This document shows positions 26,801 to 34,687 of a stretch of 64,000 nucleotides of DNA, in pieces. The notes below the pieces were generated by a model. The model had not been told where the DNA came from. It searched no databases and saw only the letters and a program-made list of their open reading frames with translations. The stretch's first letter is position 1, and every line of letters begins with the position of its first letter. The translations under genes and the position numbers were made by a program. Source of the DNA: CAVZZG01 sp963779685. Its GTDB lineage: Bacteria; Actinomycetota; Thermoleophilia; Gaiellales; F1-60-MAGs149. The stretch is from contig CAVZZG010000003.1 of the NCBI GenBank assembly GCA_963779685.1, positions 1,736,001 through 1,800,000 on the forward strand, given 5' to 3'.

Positions 26801-29708
26801 GGGTGGCGCGCTCGTCGGCACCAGCACCTCGGCCTCGTTCGACGACGGCGCGGTGGCAACCGACGGCAGCTACGGCTACGTCGTCAAGGCCGTCGACGCG
26901 GCCGGGAACGAGTCCGGCCCGTCGAACAGCTTCGCCGTGCTCCGCGATACCGCGTCGCCCACGTCGCCCATCATCACCGCCGCGCCATCCCCGACCCGTT
27001 CGCAGCCCTCGCTGACCTGGTCGGCCTCCGGCGACGGAGCCGGATCCGGCGTCGCTCGCTACGACGTGTACCGGGACGGCGCGCAGATCGCCTCGACCGT
27101 CGCGACGAGCTTCACCGACGACGCGGCGCTGCCGGACGGGGTCTCCATCTACACCGTGATCGCCGTCGACGCGGCCGGCAACGCAAGCCCCGCCTCGGTG
27201 GGCGCCGCGATCCGCCTCGACACGGTGGCACCCGCCGCGCCGACCGGGCTCGCCGGTGCCACGCCGTCCAACCTGCCCCACGTCACGTGGACGCAGGCCT
27301 CCGACCAGGCCACCGGCGGGTCGGGCATCGGGAGCTACCGCATCTACCGCAACGGGGCCCCGGCCGGCGTGGCCGCAACCGCCGACTTCCAGGACACGCA
27401 GGTGGTCCTCGACGACGCCTACACCTACACCGTCACCGCCATCGACGGCGCCGGCAACGAGTCGGCGCCCTCAGCGGGCGTCGTCGTGCTGTTCGATCAC
27501 ACGCCCCCGCCGGCGCCGGCCGGCCTCGGCGGTGTGCAGGTTTCGCAGAACCGGCCGTCGCTGACCTGGTCGAGCGGGGGGCCGGACGCCCTCTCGGGCT
27601 TCGATCACTACGAGGTGCTGCGAAACGGCGCCGTCATCGGCAGCCCTGCCACCGCCGCCTTCGACGATAACGCGCTGGCGGTGAACGGCTCGTACATCTA
27701 CACGGTGCGGGCCGTCGATGCCGCCGGCAACCGATCGTCGACCGCCGCCCCGCGGACGATCGTCTGGGACACGACGCCGCCGGCCACCCCGACCGGTCTG
27801 ACCGCACCCGACCCGAGCAGCGCCCCCGCCCTGTCCTGGGACGCCGCCCCGGACACGGGCGGGGCAGGCACCCAGCACTACGTCGTGCTCCGCGACGGCA
27901 GCGTCGCCGCGACCGTCACCGGTACGTCGTGGGTCGACGCGGACGGCGTCGTCGCCGAGGGCGTCCACGGCTACGCCGTGCAGGCCGTCGACGCCGCCCT
28001 CAACGCCTCGCCGGTATCGGCGACGGTCACGGTCACGCTCGACCGTTCCCCGCCAACCGCACCGGCCAACGTCACGGCGGCATCGCCCGTGGCGCGGCCG
28101 GTCATCTCGTTCGATGCCGCCCCGGATCAGGGCGCGGTGCCGTCCGGTCTCGATCACTACGCGATCTACCGGGGAGCCACGCTGGCCGGCACGACCACCG
28201 CGACCACGTTCCAGGACGACGCCGCGGTCACCGACGGCACCTTCGCCTACACCGTGCGGGCGATCGACCGGGCGGGCAACGTGTCGGCGGCCTCGACCGC
28301 GGTCACGGTCGTGTTCGACAAGACCCCGCCGCCCATCCCGATCCACCTGACGGCGGCGACGCCGTCGCCGAACCTGCCGGCGCTGTCGTGGACCACCGGC
28401 GGCGCCGACGGCCTCTCCGGCTTCGACCACTACGAGGTGTGGCGCGACGGCAACCTGATCGCGACCGTGACCGCGCCCGCGTTCGCCGACACCGGACTCA
28501 CCGCCCAGGGACCGCACGCCTACGCGGTGCGGGCCGTCGACAACGCCGGCAACGCGTCGGCCGCCACGCCGGCCCTGACCGTCGTCTGGGACGCCACCCC
28601 GCCACCGACGCCGACCGGGCTCCAGGTCGCCTCACCCACGTCGCTGCCGCACCTCTCGTGGGACGCGAGCGCCGACGACGACACCGGCGCGTCCGGCATC
28701 GACCACTACAACGTCTACCGCGACGGCACCGTCGTCGGCCGCGCCACGACGACGACGTTCGACGACGCATCGGTCGCCCTCGACGGCTCCTACGGCTACT
28801 CCGTGACCGCGGTCGACCGGGCCGGCAACGAGAGCCTCGCCTCGCGGACGATGATCGTGCGCTTCGACGCCACCCCGCCGCTGGCGGTGACCGACCTCAG
28901 CGGCGCCTCGCCGGTGCAGATCCCGCTGATCACGTGGTCGGCGGCGTCCGACGCGGCGACCGGTGGCTCGACCATCACGAGCTACCGCATCTACCGCGAC
29001 GGCGTGTTCCTGGGCGAGACGACCGGCGTGAGCTTCACCGACCCCCACCCGGGCAGCTCCGGGCATCGCATCTACGCGGTGCGAGCCGTCGACGGCGCGG
29101 GGAACGTCGCACCGCCGTCGACGGGGCTCGACATCATCATCGACGTCGACGGGCCGCAGCTCGACAACGTCACGTTCCCGGCCCAGCGCCTGGTCGGCGA
29201 GTCGGTGGCGTTCTCGGTCAACCCGCGCGACGCGCTGTCGGCCGTGATGGGGCAGGCGCAGTGGGATTTCGGCGACGGCTTCGCGACCGGCAACCACGTC
29301 AATCACACGTTCTCGGCGGAGGGCACCTACCGCATCACGGTCAAGGCGTCGGACGTGCTGGGGAACCTCACGACGATCGCCGACCGCTCGATCACGATCG
29401 CGCTGCCACCCGGCGGGCTGCCGCCGACGACCATCATCCTGCGACCGATCAAGTCGGTGACGCTCAGGTGGCTGAAGCGCACGCACGAGATCCCGGTGAC
29501 GATCTACGTCGACCGGGGGACGAACCTCGAGCTGATCCTGTCGCGCGGCGGCAACATGGTCTCGGACCGCGTGCGCCGGTTGCCGGCCGGCTCGAGCCAC
29601 GTGACGGTGGCCATCCCCACCCGCGAGCGGCGCAAGGGCACGTTGACGCTGACGGTACGGGCGACCAACGCGAGCCTGGAGACGCACAAGTCGTTCCGGG
29701 TGAAGTGA
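23853..29708 (+). CDS. Giant secreted protein with ~19 fibronectin type III repeats and a PKD-like domain
   Basis: A 1951-residue protein. The N-terminus has a Sec signal (VRLLHDRLSPARLLGLIAAL, then LVVAPATASA before the mature APGAP). About 19 tandem FN3-like repeats of ~90 residues follow, each with a PPxPTGL-type start, a conserved central Trp, a YxVYRxG strand and an A.D.AGN loop. Near residue 1765 comes a PKD-like domain (WDFGDGFATGNHVNHTFSAEGTY), then a basic beta-rich tail ending LETHKSFRVK. No catalytic domain, LPxTG or C-terminal anchor helix is seen. It is probably an extracellular structural or adhesive protein. GTG 23853 is chosen because it directly precedes the signal peptide. 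The gene sits between the palindromic repeats and the peptidase gene, 28 bp downstream. Confidence 0.88.
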   Translation: MRLLHDRLSPARLLGLIAALLVVAPATASAAPGAPTGLTAATPTKVKPVLSWTAPVSPGLGLQGYNVYRGTTKVNSAVLTGTTFTDAAAPANQTLVYTVKAVESGTGALSPASAPFSVVYDTTAPPAPTALTATTPTNAPVVLTWNPGAADTLSGFKQYDVYRGTTLVGTATTPTYTDTVSSTATYSYSVKAEDNAGNVSTGPTKSVLFDNVPPATPAGFNPAVAQRTKPTLSWTAALDSGGAGIDHYEVYRSGSPTVDVGGTTGTSFVDASITIEGVYAYYVVAVDKAGNGGPPTAVKTVQYDITAPTIPGGLVAGQTPTAAKPALGWTASTDPGSGTGVTTYRIYRNGTLATTSASVTGTDSGVTADGSYSYYVTAVDAAGNESAPSNQVTVLYDKTAPPTPTGLTPGPSPTNQKPTLTWSSGGPDALSGFAHYDVYRGTVVVGQTTSGSFTDAALSTSGSQSYTVKAVDNAGNASPASTVKTIVYDVTPPPAPGAFTAPAATAVKPTLTWAAVTDTGGSGTQNYNVYRDGTLLGTATNTSYTETDPAYPDGAYVYTVSAVDKAGNEGAPTTPKTVVYDTTAPGPPGDPTTSAPVSKVKPAIAWTAAADPGGSGIATYTVYRNGVQAGTAVGTSFQDTVTLNGTYAYTLRATDGAGNASALTAAVSVVYDTVAPPAPISLSGATPTGLKPALTWLSGGPDTLSGFDHYEIYRAGVLIGTSSSASYTDNGATAGTNVYTVKAADAAGNLSSASTSKTIVYDLTPPGQPTGLTIPSPTNVPQLSWTAPADPSGINHYDVYRDGAVIGSTTLTSYVDTPAPAEGTYAYAVAAIDGAGNAGLPSAARSVTIDVTPPPVPASLTAPTPSAAKPALVWASGGPDTGSGFFRYEVVRNGSLVGTALGTTYTDAGVSTNGTYTYVVRAVDNAGNRSADTTPIQIVWDNTAPPVPTGLTGSTVTAAAPHLQWFTGGPDGLAGFDHYTVYRGGALVGTSTSASFDDGAVATDGSYGYVVKAVDAAGNESGPSNSFAVLRDTASPTSPIITAAPSPTRSQPSLTWSASGDGAGSGVARYDVYRDGAQIASTVATSFTDDAALPDGVSIYTVIAVDAAGNASPASVGAAIRLDTVAPAAPTGLAGATPSNLPHVTWTQASDQATGGSGIGSYRIYRNGAPAGVAATADFQDTQVVLDDAYTYTVTAIDGAGNESAPSAGVVVLFDHTPPPAPAGLGGVQVSQNRPSLTWSSGGPDALSGFDHYEVLRNGAVIGSPATAAFDDNALAVNGSYIYTVRAVDAAGNRSSTAAPRTIVWDTTPPATPTGLTAPDPSSAPALSWDAAPDTGGAGTQHYVVLRDGSVAATVTGTSWVDADGVVAEGVHGYAVQAVDAALNASPVSATVTVTLDRSPPTAPANVTAASPVARPVISFDAAPDQGAVPSGLDHYAIYRGATLAGTTTATTFQDDAAVTDGTFAYTVRAIDRAGNVSAASTAVTVVFDKTPPPIPIHLTAATPSPNLPALSWTTGGADGLSGFDHYEVWRDGNLIATVTAPAFADTGLTAQGPHAYAVRAVDNAGNASAATPALTVVWDATPPPTPTGLQVASPTSLPHLSWDASADDDTGASGIDHYNVYRDGTVVGRATTTTFDDASVALDGSYGYSVTAVDRAGNESLASRTMIVRFDATPPLAVTDLSGASPVQIPLITWSAASDAATGGSTITSYRIYRDGVFLGETTGVSFTDPHPGSSGHRIYAVRAVDGAGNVAPPSTGLDIIIDVDGPQLDNVTFPAQRLVGESVAFSVNPRDALSAVMGQAQWDFGDGFATGNHVNHTFSAEGTYRITVKASDVLGNLTTIADRSITIALPPGGLPPTTIILRPIKSVTLRWLKRTHEIPVTIYVDRGTNLELILSRGGNMVSDRVRRLPAGSSHVTVAIPTRERRKGTLTLTVRATNASLETHKSFRVK

Positions 29709-29736
29709 TCCGGTCGCGACGCTACCCTCTGGCGGC

Positions 29737-30723
29737 ATGCGAGCTCGGGAGCACGGCATCACGTTCGGGTCGCGAGAGCCCGGCGCACTGAACGCGATCA
29801 CGGACGTTCCCGGGGTGACGGTCGGGCACGCCAACCACGAACCGGATCACGTCGGGGTGACCGTGGTCGTCCCGGGCCGCGCGGACGTGTGGCGCAAGCC
29901 CATGTTCGCGGCGACGGCCGTGCTGAACGGGGCCGCCGAGATCGCCGGGCTGGCGCAGATCAACGAGTGGGGCATCGCGGAGTCGCCGGTGTTCCTGACC
30001 GCGACGCCGTACGTCGGCGCCGTCTACGAGGCCGTGACCCGCGTGCTGACCGAGCGCCAACCGCGCATCGGGCGCGACGACGTGGTGATCCCCGTGGTCG
30101 CCGAGTGCGATCCCTCCTCGACCTGCGACGTCGTGGCCGGACCCGCGCCGGACGTCGCACTGGTGGCCCGCGCGCTCGACGTCGCGACGGGCGGCGCCGT
30201 GGCCGAGGGGCAGGTCGGAGCAGGCGTCGGCATGCAGGCCTTCGACTTCGCCGGCGGCATCGGCACGTCGTCGCGCCTGATCGGCGACTACACGGTCGGG
30301 GTGCTCCTGCTGGTGAACTTCGGCGACTGGCAGGAGCTGCGGGTCGGCGGCGCGCTCGTCGGGCGCGAGCCGCCCACGCGCGGCTCCGAGGGATCCTGCG
30401 TCTGCGTCGTGGCGACCGATGCGCCGCTGCTCCCCGGCCAGCTCGAGCGGCTGGCGAGGCGCCCCTTTCTGGGCCTCGCTCGGACCGGGTCGTATGCCTC
30501 GAACAACTCGGGCGAGGTCGCGATCGCCTTCTCGACCGCCAACGCGGCCGCGCTCGAACGCGACCGCCCCGACGCCGTCGTCACCGTCGAGATGCTGCGC
30601 AACCGCCACCTCTCCGAGCTGTTCGCCGGGTGCGTCGACGCGAGCGAGGAGGCGGTCATGAACGCGCTCCACCAGGCCCGCACGATCGCCGGCGCCTGCG
30701 GCAAGCTGCACGCGTTCGTCTAG
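29737..30723 (+). CDS. P1/S58 (DmpA) family aminopeptidase
   Basis: A 328-residue Ntn-hydrolase-like peptidase of the DmpA family, which cleaves itself at a Gly-Ser bond to give two chains and then acts as an L-aminopeptidase/D-esterase or beta-aminopeptidase. The predicted nucleophile is Ser220, in the segment EGSCVCVVATDAP, equivalent to the GS of DmpA. Typical family motifs include NAITDVPGVTVGH (about 19-31) and the C-terminal AFSTANAAALERD. Length is slightly short for the family but complete. Its last codons are HAFV followed by TAG; the stop codon is built from the TA target duplication and the first base of the adjacent insertion sequence. The protein is nevertheless unaltered. Confidence 0.9.
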   Translation: MRAREHGITFGSREPGALNAITDVPGVTVGHANHEPDHVGVTVVVPGRADVWRKPMFAATAVLNGAAEIAGLAQINEWGIAESPVFLTATPYVGAVYEAVTRVLTERQPRIGRDDVVIPVVAECDPSSTCDVVAGPAPDVALVARALDVATGGAVAEGQVGAGVGMQAFDFAGGIGTSSRLIGDYTVGVLLLVNFGDWQELRVGGALVGREPPTRGSEGSCVCVVATDAPLLPGQLERLARRPFLGLARTGSYASNNSGEVAIAFSTANAAALERDRPDAVVTVEMLRNRHLSELFAGCVDASEEAVMNALHQARTIAGACGKLHAFV

Positions 30724-31854
30724 TGTCGTGAGTCGTTAATTCGTCCGCAGCTATTGGTAGGCTCTGTGGATGCCTGATCCGAGAGCGGCGGCGGTTGTTC
30801 TGAGCGCGGTGGAGCGTGATCAGTTGGTGTCGTGGGAGCGGCGGCGGACGAGTGCGCAGGCGCTCGCGGAGCGTTCCCGGATCGTGCTGGCTGCGGCTGA
30901 TGGTCTCAACAACAGCGAGATCGCGGAGCGCTTGGCGCTGACCCGCGGGACGGTCGCCAAGTGGCGGTCACGGTTCGCGTCGGAGCGGCTCGATGGGCTG
31001 CATGACGAGCCGCGTCCGGGCCGGCCGCGGATGCTCACGGATGCGGCGGTGGAGGAGGTGATCGTGCGGACGCTGGAGACCCTGCCGCGGGACGCGACGC
31101 ACTGGTCGACACGGTCGATGGCGGCCCAGGTGGGCCTGTCGCAGACGGCGGTATCGAGGATCTGGCGGGCGTTCGGACTGCAGCCACACCGGGTCGAGAG
31201 CTGGAAGCTGTCGAAGGACCCGCTGTTCATCGACAAGGTCCGCGACGTGGTCGGGCTGTATCTTGCGCCGCCCGAGCGAGCGGTGGTGCTGTGCGTGGAC
31301 GAGAAGTCCCAGATCCAGGCGCTGGATCGCACCGCACCGATCCTACCGATGCTGCCGGGCACGCCCCAACGGGCCACCCACGACTACAAGCGGTCAGGTA
31401 CCTCGAGCCTCTACGCGGCGCTGGATCTGACGACCGGCCGGGTGATCGGCGCGCTGCATGCCCGCCACCGCGCGGCGGAGTTCAAGCAGTTCCTCAAGAC
31501 CCTCGACCGGGCGGTACCCAGCGAGCTTGCCGTGCACCTGGTGCTGGACAACTCCTCCACCCACAAGACGCCGGAGATCAAACGTTGGTTGGCGACCCAC
31601 CCCCGCTTCGTGTTGCACTTCACGCCCACCTCGGCCTCCTGGCTGAACCTGGTCGAACGCTGGTTCTCAGAGCTCACCACCAAGAAGCTGCGGCGCGGCA
31701 CCCACCGCAGCGTGCGCGAACTCAACGAGGACATCTACGGCTGGATCGACACCTGGAACGAGAACCCCAGACCATTCGTGTGGGCGAAGACCGCCGACCA
31801 GATTCTCGAGAGCCTCGCACACTACTGCACGCGAATTAACGACTCACGACACTA
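30721..31854. mobile_element. Complete IS630-family insertion sequence
   Basis: The element is bounded by perfect 21-bp terminal inverted repeats (outer bases GTGTCGTGAGTCGTTAATTC) at 30723-30743 and 31832-31852, flanked by a TA on each side (30721-30722 and 31853-31854), the target duplication typical of the Tc1/mariner-IS630 superfamily. It carries a single intact transposase frame. Removing it and one TA restores GTTCGTCTAGACGAAC, a palindrome formed by the overlapping stop codons of the two convergent host genes. The perfect ends and intact frame suggest recent insertion. Confidence 0.95.
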
Positions 31855-31855
31855 G
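30770..31855 (+). CDS. IS630-family transposase
   Basis: A 361-residue transposase. The N-terminal ~130 residues are a helix-turn-helix DNA-binding domain (NNSEIAERLALTRGTVAKWRSRF). A DDE catalytic domain follows, with D177 (CVDEKS), D260 (VLDNSS) and E296 (LVERWF). The 35-residue gap between the last two acids fits the DD35E arrangement of this group. The frame runs to the outer tip of the right inverted repeat and ends at TAG 31853-31855, which is made from the duplicated TA plus one host base. No frameshift or internal stop is present, so the enzyme should be active. Confidence 0.95.
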   Translation: MPDPRAAAVVLSAVERDQLVSWERRRTSAQALAERSRIVLAAADGLNNSEIAERLALTRGTVAKWRSRFASERLDGLHDEPRPGRPRMLTDAAVEEVIVRTLETLPRDATHWSTRSMAAQVGLSQTAVSRIWRAFGLQPHRVESWKLSKDPLFIDKVRDVVGLYLAPPERAVVLCVDEKSQIQALDRTAPILPMLPGTPQRATHDYKRSGTSSLYAALDLTTGRVIGALHARHRAAEFKQFLKTLDRAVPSELAVHLVLDNSSTHKTPEIKRWLATHPRFVLHFTPTSASWLNLVERWFSELTTKKLRRGTHRSVRELNEDIYGWIDTWNENPRPFVWAKTADQILESLAHYCTRINDSRH

Positions 31856-32907
31856 ACGAACTGCGGCATCACGCGGTCGTGGATCAGCTGGAGCTGGTCC
31901 TTCATGTGCGGCACGGCATCGAAGCCTCCCGCGCGACCGAGCCAGTGATCGGCCAGCGTCGGATCGCAGAGCGAGAGGATGACGTGGTTCATGCCGGTCG
32001 GCACCACGTTCTCGCGGATCTGCTCGACGATGTCCTCCGGCGTGCCCGAGAACGACAGCTTCTCGACCAGGTCCGGCGTGGTCAGCTCGATCGCGTGCTC
32101 GACGTCGCCCCGCGCGAAGGCCTCGTGAATGGGGCGGGTCTGCTCCTCGGAGATGCCGTGGCGCTGCACCTGCTCGACCGGCATCGCCGGGATGTAGAAG
32201 GCCACGAGCACCCGTACGCACTCGCGCGCGGCGGCGCGGTCCTCGGCCACGCAGGCGACGCCCCAGGCGCCGATGTCGAGGGTCTGCCAGTCGCGTCCGG
32301 CGCGCTCGGCGCCGATGCGGACGTGGTCGGCCGCGTACTGGATGGCCTCGCGCGAGTACGCGAGCGCCTGGTGCATGCCGTCGGTCACCTCGCCGGCGAA
32401 CTCGAACGACAGCGGGCCGCGCATCGCGCCGATCTTGATGCGCATCCGCTCCTGCACCGGCCGGGCCGAGGTGAACATGCCGGTGCAGTGGTAGAACTCG
32501 CCCTCGTGATCGAGCACGCCCTCGTCGAGGAAGGTGCGCATCACGTGGTGCGCCTCCCGCAGCCGGGCGAGCGGTCGCTTCGCCGCCTCCTGCAGCTTGT
32601 ACTGCTCGAGCATCGCGAAGTTCCCGATCGAGTAGTTCAGCTCGGTGCGGCCGCCGGTCAGTTCGTCGAGCGTCGCGATCGCCTGCACGACCATGGTCGG
32701 GTCACGCAGGATCACGTGCGTGACGTCGGGGGCCAGGATGATGTTCTTCGTCCGGTGCGCCGCCGCCGCGAAGATCTGGAAGCAGTCCTTGTGGAACGTC
32801 TCGTCGGCGCCGTACACGCCGTAGAACCCGAGCCGGTCGGCGACCTCGATCGTCTCGAGGATCTCGTCGATGGGGTGGTCGGGCAGGAGTCCGAAGCTGA
32901 TTCTCAT
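31852..32907 (-). CDS. LLM-class (luciferase-like) F420-dependent oxidoreductase
   Basis: A 351-residue TIM-barrel protein of the bacterial luciferase-like monooxygenase superfamily. The start MRISFGLLPDHPIDEILETIEVADRLGFYGVYGADE has the strand/helix pattern and the acidic residues used for F420 binding, and IILAPDVTHVILRDP, GRTELNYSIGN and IKIGAMRGPLSFEFAGEVTDGM match the family core. It lacks an export signal. Coenzyme F420 or FMN is possible; F420 is favoured from resemblance to actinobacterial members. It is the last gene of a four-gene operon, overlapping the preceding 90-aa gene by four bases (ATGA). Its TAG stop is built from the IS630 target TA. Confidence 0.85.
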   Translation of the reverse strand: MRISFGLLPDHPIDEILETIEVADRLGFYGVYGADETFHKDCFQIFAAAAHRTKNIILAPDVTHVILRDPTMVVQAIATLDELTGGRTELNYSIGNFAMLEQYKLQEAAKRPLARLREAHHVMRTFLDEGVLDHEGEFYHCTGMFTSARPVQERMRIKIGAMRGPLSFEFAGEVTDGMHQALAYSREAIQYAADHVRIGAERAGRDWQTLDIGAWGVACVAEDRAAARECVRVLVAFYIPAMPVEQVQRHGISEEQTRPIHEAFARGDVEHAIELTTPDLVEKLSFSGTPEDIVEQIRENVVPTGMNHVILSLCDPTLADHWLGRAGGFDAVPHMKDQLQLIHDRVMPQFV

Positions 32908-33176
32908 GCGGGAGAGGCCTCCTCAGCCTCGATCTCGGCCAGGAGCTCGGCGCCGGAGATGCGCTCGTCGGCCCAGTGGTCCTGGATCCAGTAGAGGTAC
33001 TCGAGCCGCGAGTCGACCATGCGGTGCGTGTCCCACGCGGGGATCGCCTGCTGCTGCACGTGCTCGCGCATGAGCGCGGGGTCGACCTCGTAGACGTGAT
33101 CGTGCCGCATCACGACGATGTCGGTGATGCGCTGCGGTTCCGGGGGCACCTGGGCGCCGATCGTGAAGCCGTCCAC
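32904..33176 (-). CDS. Small uncharacterised protein (90 aa) in redox operon
   Basis: A 90-residue acidic, soluble protein with no family I recognise. It has an N-terminal beta-rich part (IGAQVPPEPQRITDIVVMRHD) and a helical C-terminal half containing WDTHRMVDSRLEYLYWIQDHW, with many aromatic residues. GTG 33176 follows the TGA of the FAD-oxidase gene after one base, and its own TGA overlaps the LLM ATG, so it is locked between two redox genes. The most likely role is a small accessory subunit or chaperone for one of them; this rests on context alone. Confidence 0.75.
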   Translation of the reverse strand: MDGFTIGAQVPPEPQRITDIVVMRHDHVYEVDPALMREHVQQQAIPAWDTHRMVDSRLEYLYWIQDHWADERISGAELLAEIEAEEASPA

Positions 33177-33177
33177 G

Positions 33178-34686
33178 TCAGCCCTCCTCGTAGGCGGAGT
33201 CGAGCCCGTACTTGCCGGGGTTCATGACGTTGTTCGGGTCGAGCGTGCGCTTGATGGTCTTCATGAGGTCGTACGCCCCGCCCAGTTCGAGCGGCACCAG
33301 GTCGACCTCGCCGGCGCGGGACGAGCCATGCGCTGCGGAGATCGTCCCGCCGACCTCGATCGAGGCCCGCGCGATCTCGCGTTTCGCGTCCACCCACGCA
33401 CCCCACGTCTCGTCGTCGAGGTGCGGCTCCCAGATCCCGATGTCGATCTCGCAGAGCACGTCACCCCAGGGCTTGTTCGGGCCGTTGGTGTATCCGAACA
33501 TGCCCCAGTCGTCGAAGATCGGGTGGCGCTCGATCAACCGATCGGCGATCGCGTGCCAGCGCTCCCGGATCTCCGGCACCTTGGGGTACGGGATGCCCGC
33601 GTCCTCGCAGTGCCAGGACATGGGCGCGACCTGGCCGTTCGGCGTGCGGCCGTGCAACGGCGTCGCGTAGCGATCGTGCCGCGCCGACCAGTCGAGCTGG
33701 GCGATCTCGTCGCCGACGTACTCGCCGCCCGACGCCTTCGCGATCCGCATCATCTCCTTGGCGGCCGGCCGCACCTCGGCCCGGTTGCCGTAGAGCGCGA
33801 ACGCGACCACGGCCGTCGCCCAGTCGGGCTGCGGGATGTACGCCTCGTCGTCGCGGCGCAGGTAGGCGACCTTGCGCTCGTCGAACAGCATCACGCCCGC
33901 AATGGTGGCGAAGCCCGAGCGCATCAGCTCGCCGCCGGTGCGCCAGGCGGTGTCGAAGGAGCGCTGCATCCAGAAGGCCGAGAACTCGGCCTCGGGTCGC
34001 TTGACCAGTTCGAGCGTGGCCTGCGTGACGATCCCGAGCGTCCCCTGGGCGCCCATGAAGAGCTCCTTCAGGCGATAGCCCGACGAGCTCGACCGGGTCT
34101 TGATGCCGCCACCCTCGCCGACCCGGATGATCTCGCCGGTCGGCAGCACGATCTCGAACGAGATCACCAGGTTCCGCACGTGCCCGAACCGCGCCCCCAG
34201 CAACGACCAGCCGTTCGTGCCGATGCGCCCGCCCACCAGCGAGCACGAGTACGACGCGGGGTTGTCGGGGTACATGACGCCGTGCGGGCGCAGCAGCTCG
34301 TTGAGCTTCATCATGTTGACGCCGGGGCCGACCGTGACCGTGCGCTCGTCGAGGTCGATGTCGGACACGGCGTCCATCCGCTTGATGTCGACCAGGATGC
34401 CGTGCTTCAGCGGTACGGCGCCGTCGACGAGGCCGGTCCCGCCGGCACGCGGCACCACCGGGATACGCTCGCGGTTGGCGAGGCGGACGATGGCCGACAC
34501 CTCCTCGGCCGTCGCCGGCAGCACCACGACCTGTGGCAGGTGGTCGTCCCAGCGATGCACCGCGAACATGGCCGGGGTGCGGGCGCGGTTGACCCGGGCG
34601 GTCTTGGAGGTGAGCACGTGCTGCGGGCCGACGATCTCGGCAAGCCCCTCCAGCACACGGTCGTCGAGCGACGTGAGCGTCGCCAT
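33178..34686 (-). CDS. FAD-linked oxidase (GlcD/D-lactate dehydrogenase-like)
   Basis: A 502-residue FAD-dependent 2-hydroxyacid-dehydrogenase-like protein. The N-terminal PCMH FAD-binding domain (about residues 45-230) includes PRAGGTGLVDGAVPL and MYPDNPASYSCSLVGGRIGTN. The C-terminal FAD-oxidase domain ends with IKRTLDPNNVMNPGKYGL, typical of GlcD, D-lactate dehydrogenase and vanillyl-alcohol-oxidase-related enzymes. The upstream gene encodes a GlcF-like iron-sulfur protein, so the two probably form an electron-transferring complex oxidising a 2-hydroxyacid or a related alcohol. ATG 34686 follows the preceding TGA after one base. The true substrate is unknown. Confidence 0.85.
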   Translation of the reverse strand: MATLTSLDDRVLEGLAEIVGPQHVLTSKTARVNRARTPAMFAVHRWDDHLPQVVVLPATAEEVSAIVRLANRERIPVVPRAGGTGLVDGAVPLKHGILVDIKRMDAVSDIDLDERTVTVGPGVNMMKLNELLRPHGVMYPDNPASYSCSLVGGRIGTNGWSLLGARFGHVRNLVISFEIVLPTGEIIRVGEGGGIKTRSSSSGYRLKELFMGAQGTLGIVTQATLELVKRPEAEFSAFWMQRSFDTAWRTGGELMRSGFATIAGVMLFDERKVAYLRRDDEAYIPQPDWATAVVAFALYGNRAEVRPAAKEMMRIAKASGGEYVGDEIAQLDWSARHDRYATPLHGRTPNGQVAPMSWHCEDAGIPYPKVPEIRERWHAIADRLIERHPIFDDWGMFGYTNGPNKPWGDVLCEIDIGIWEPHLDDETWGAWVDAKREIARASIEVGGTISAAHGSSRAGEVDLVPLELGGAYDLMKTIKRTLDPNNVMNPGKYGLDSAYEEG

Positions 34687-34687
34687 G

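Noticed and set aside
23850..27281. 1143-codon minus-strand frame opposite the FN3 gene
   Set aside because: It is the antisense of regular FN3 repeats, has no domain pattern of its own and no plausible start context.
23853..29708. Regularly spaced DNA similarity that could suggest a CRISPR array or tandem DNA repeat
   Set aside because: The ~280-bp period is coding and matches protein-level FN3 domains. Repeats are far too long and too divergent for CRISPR.
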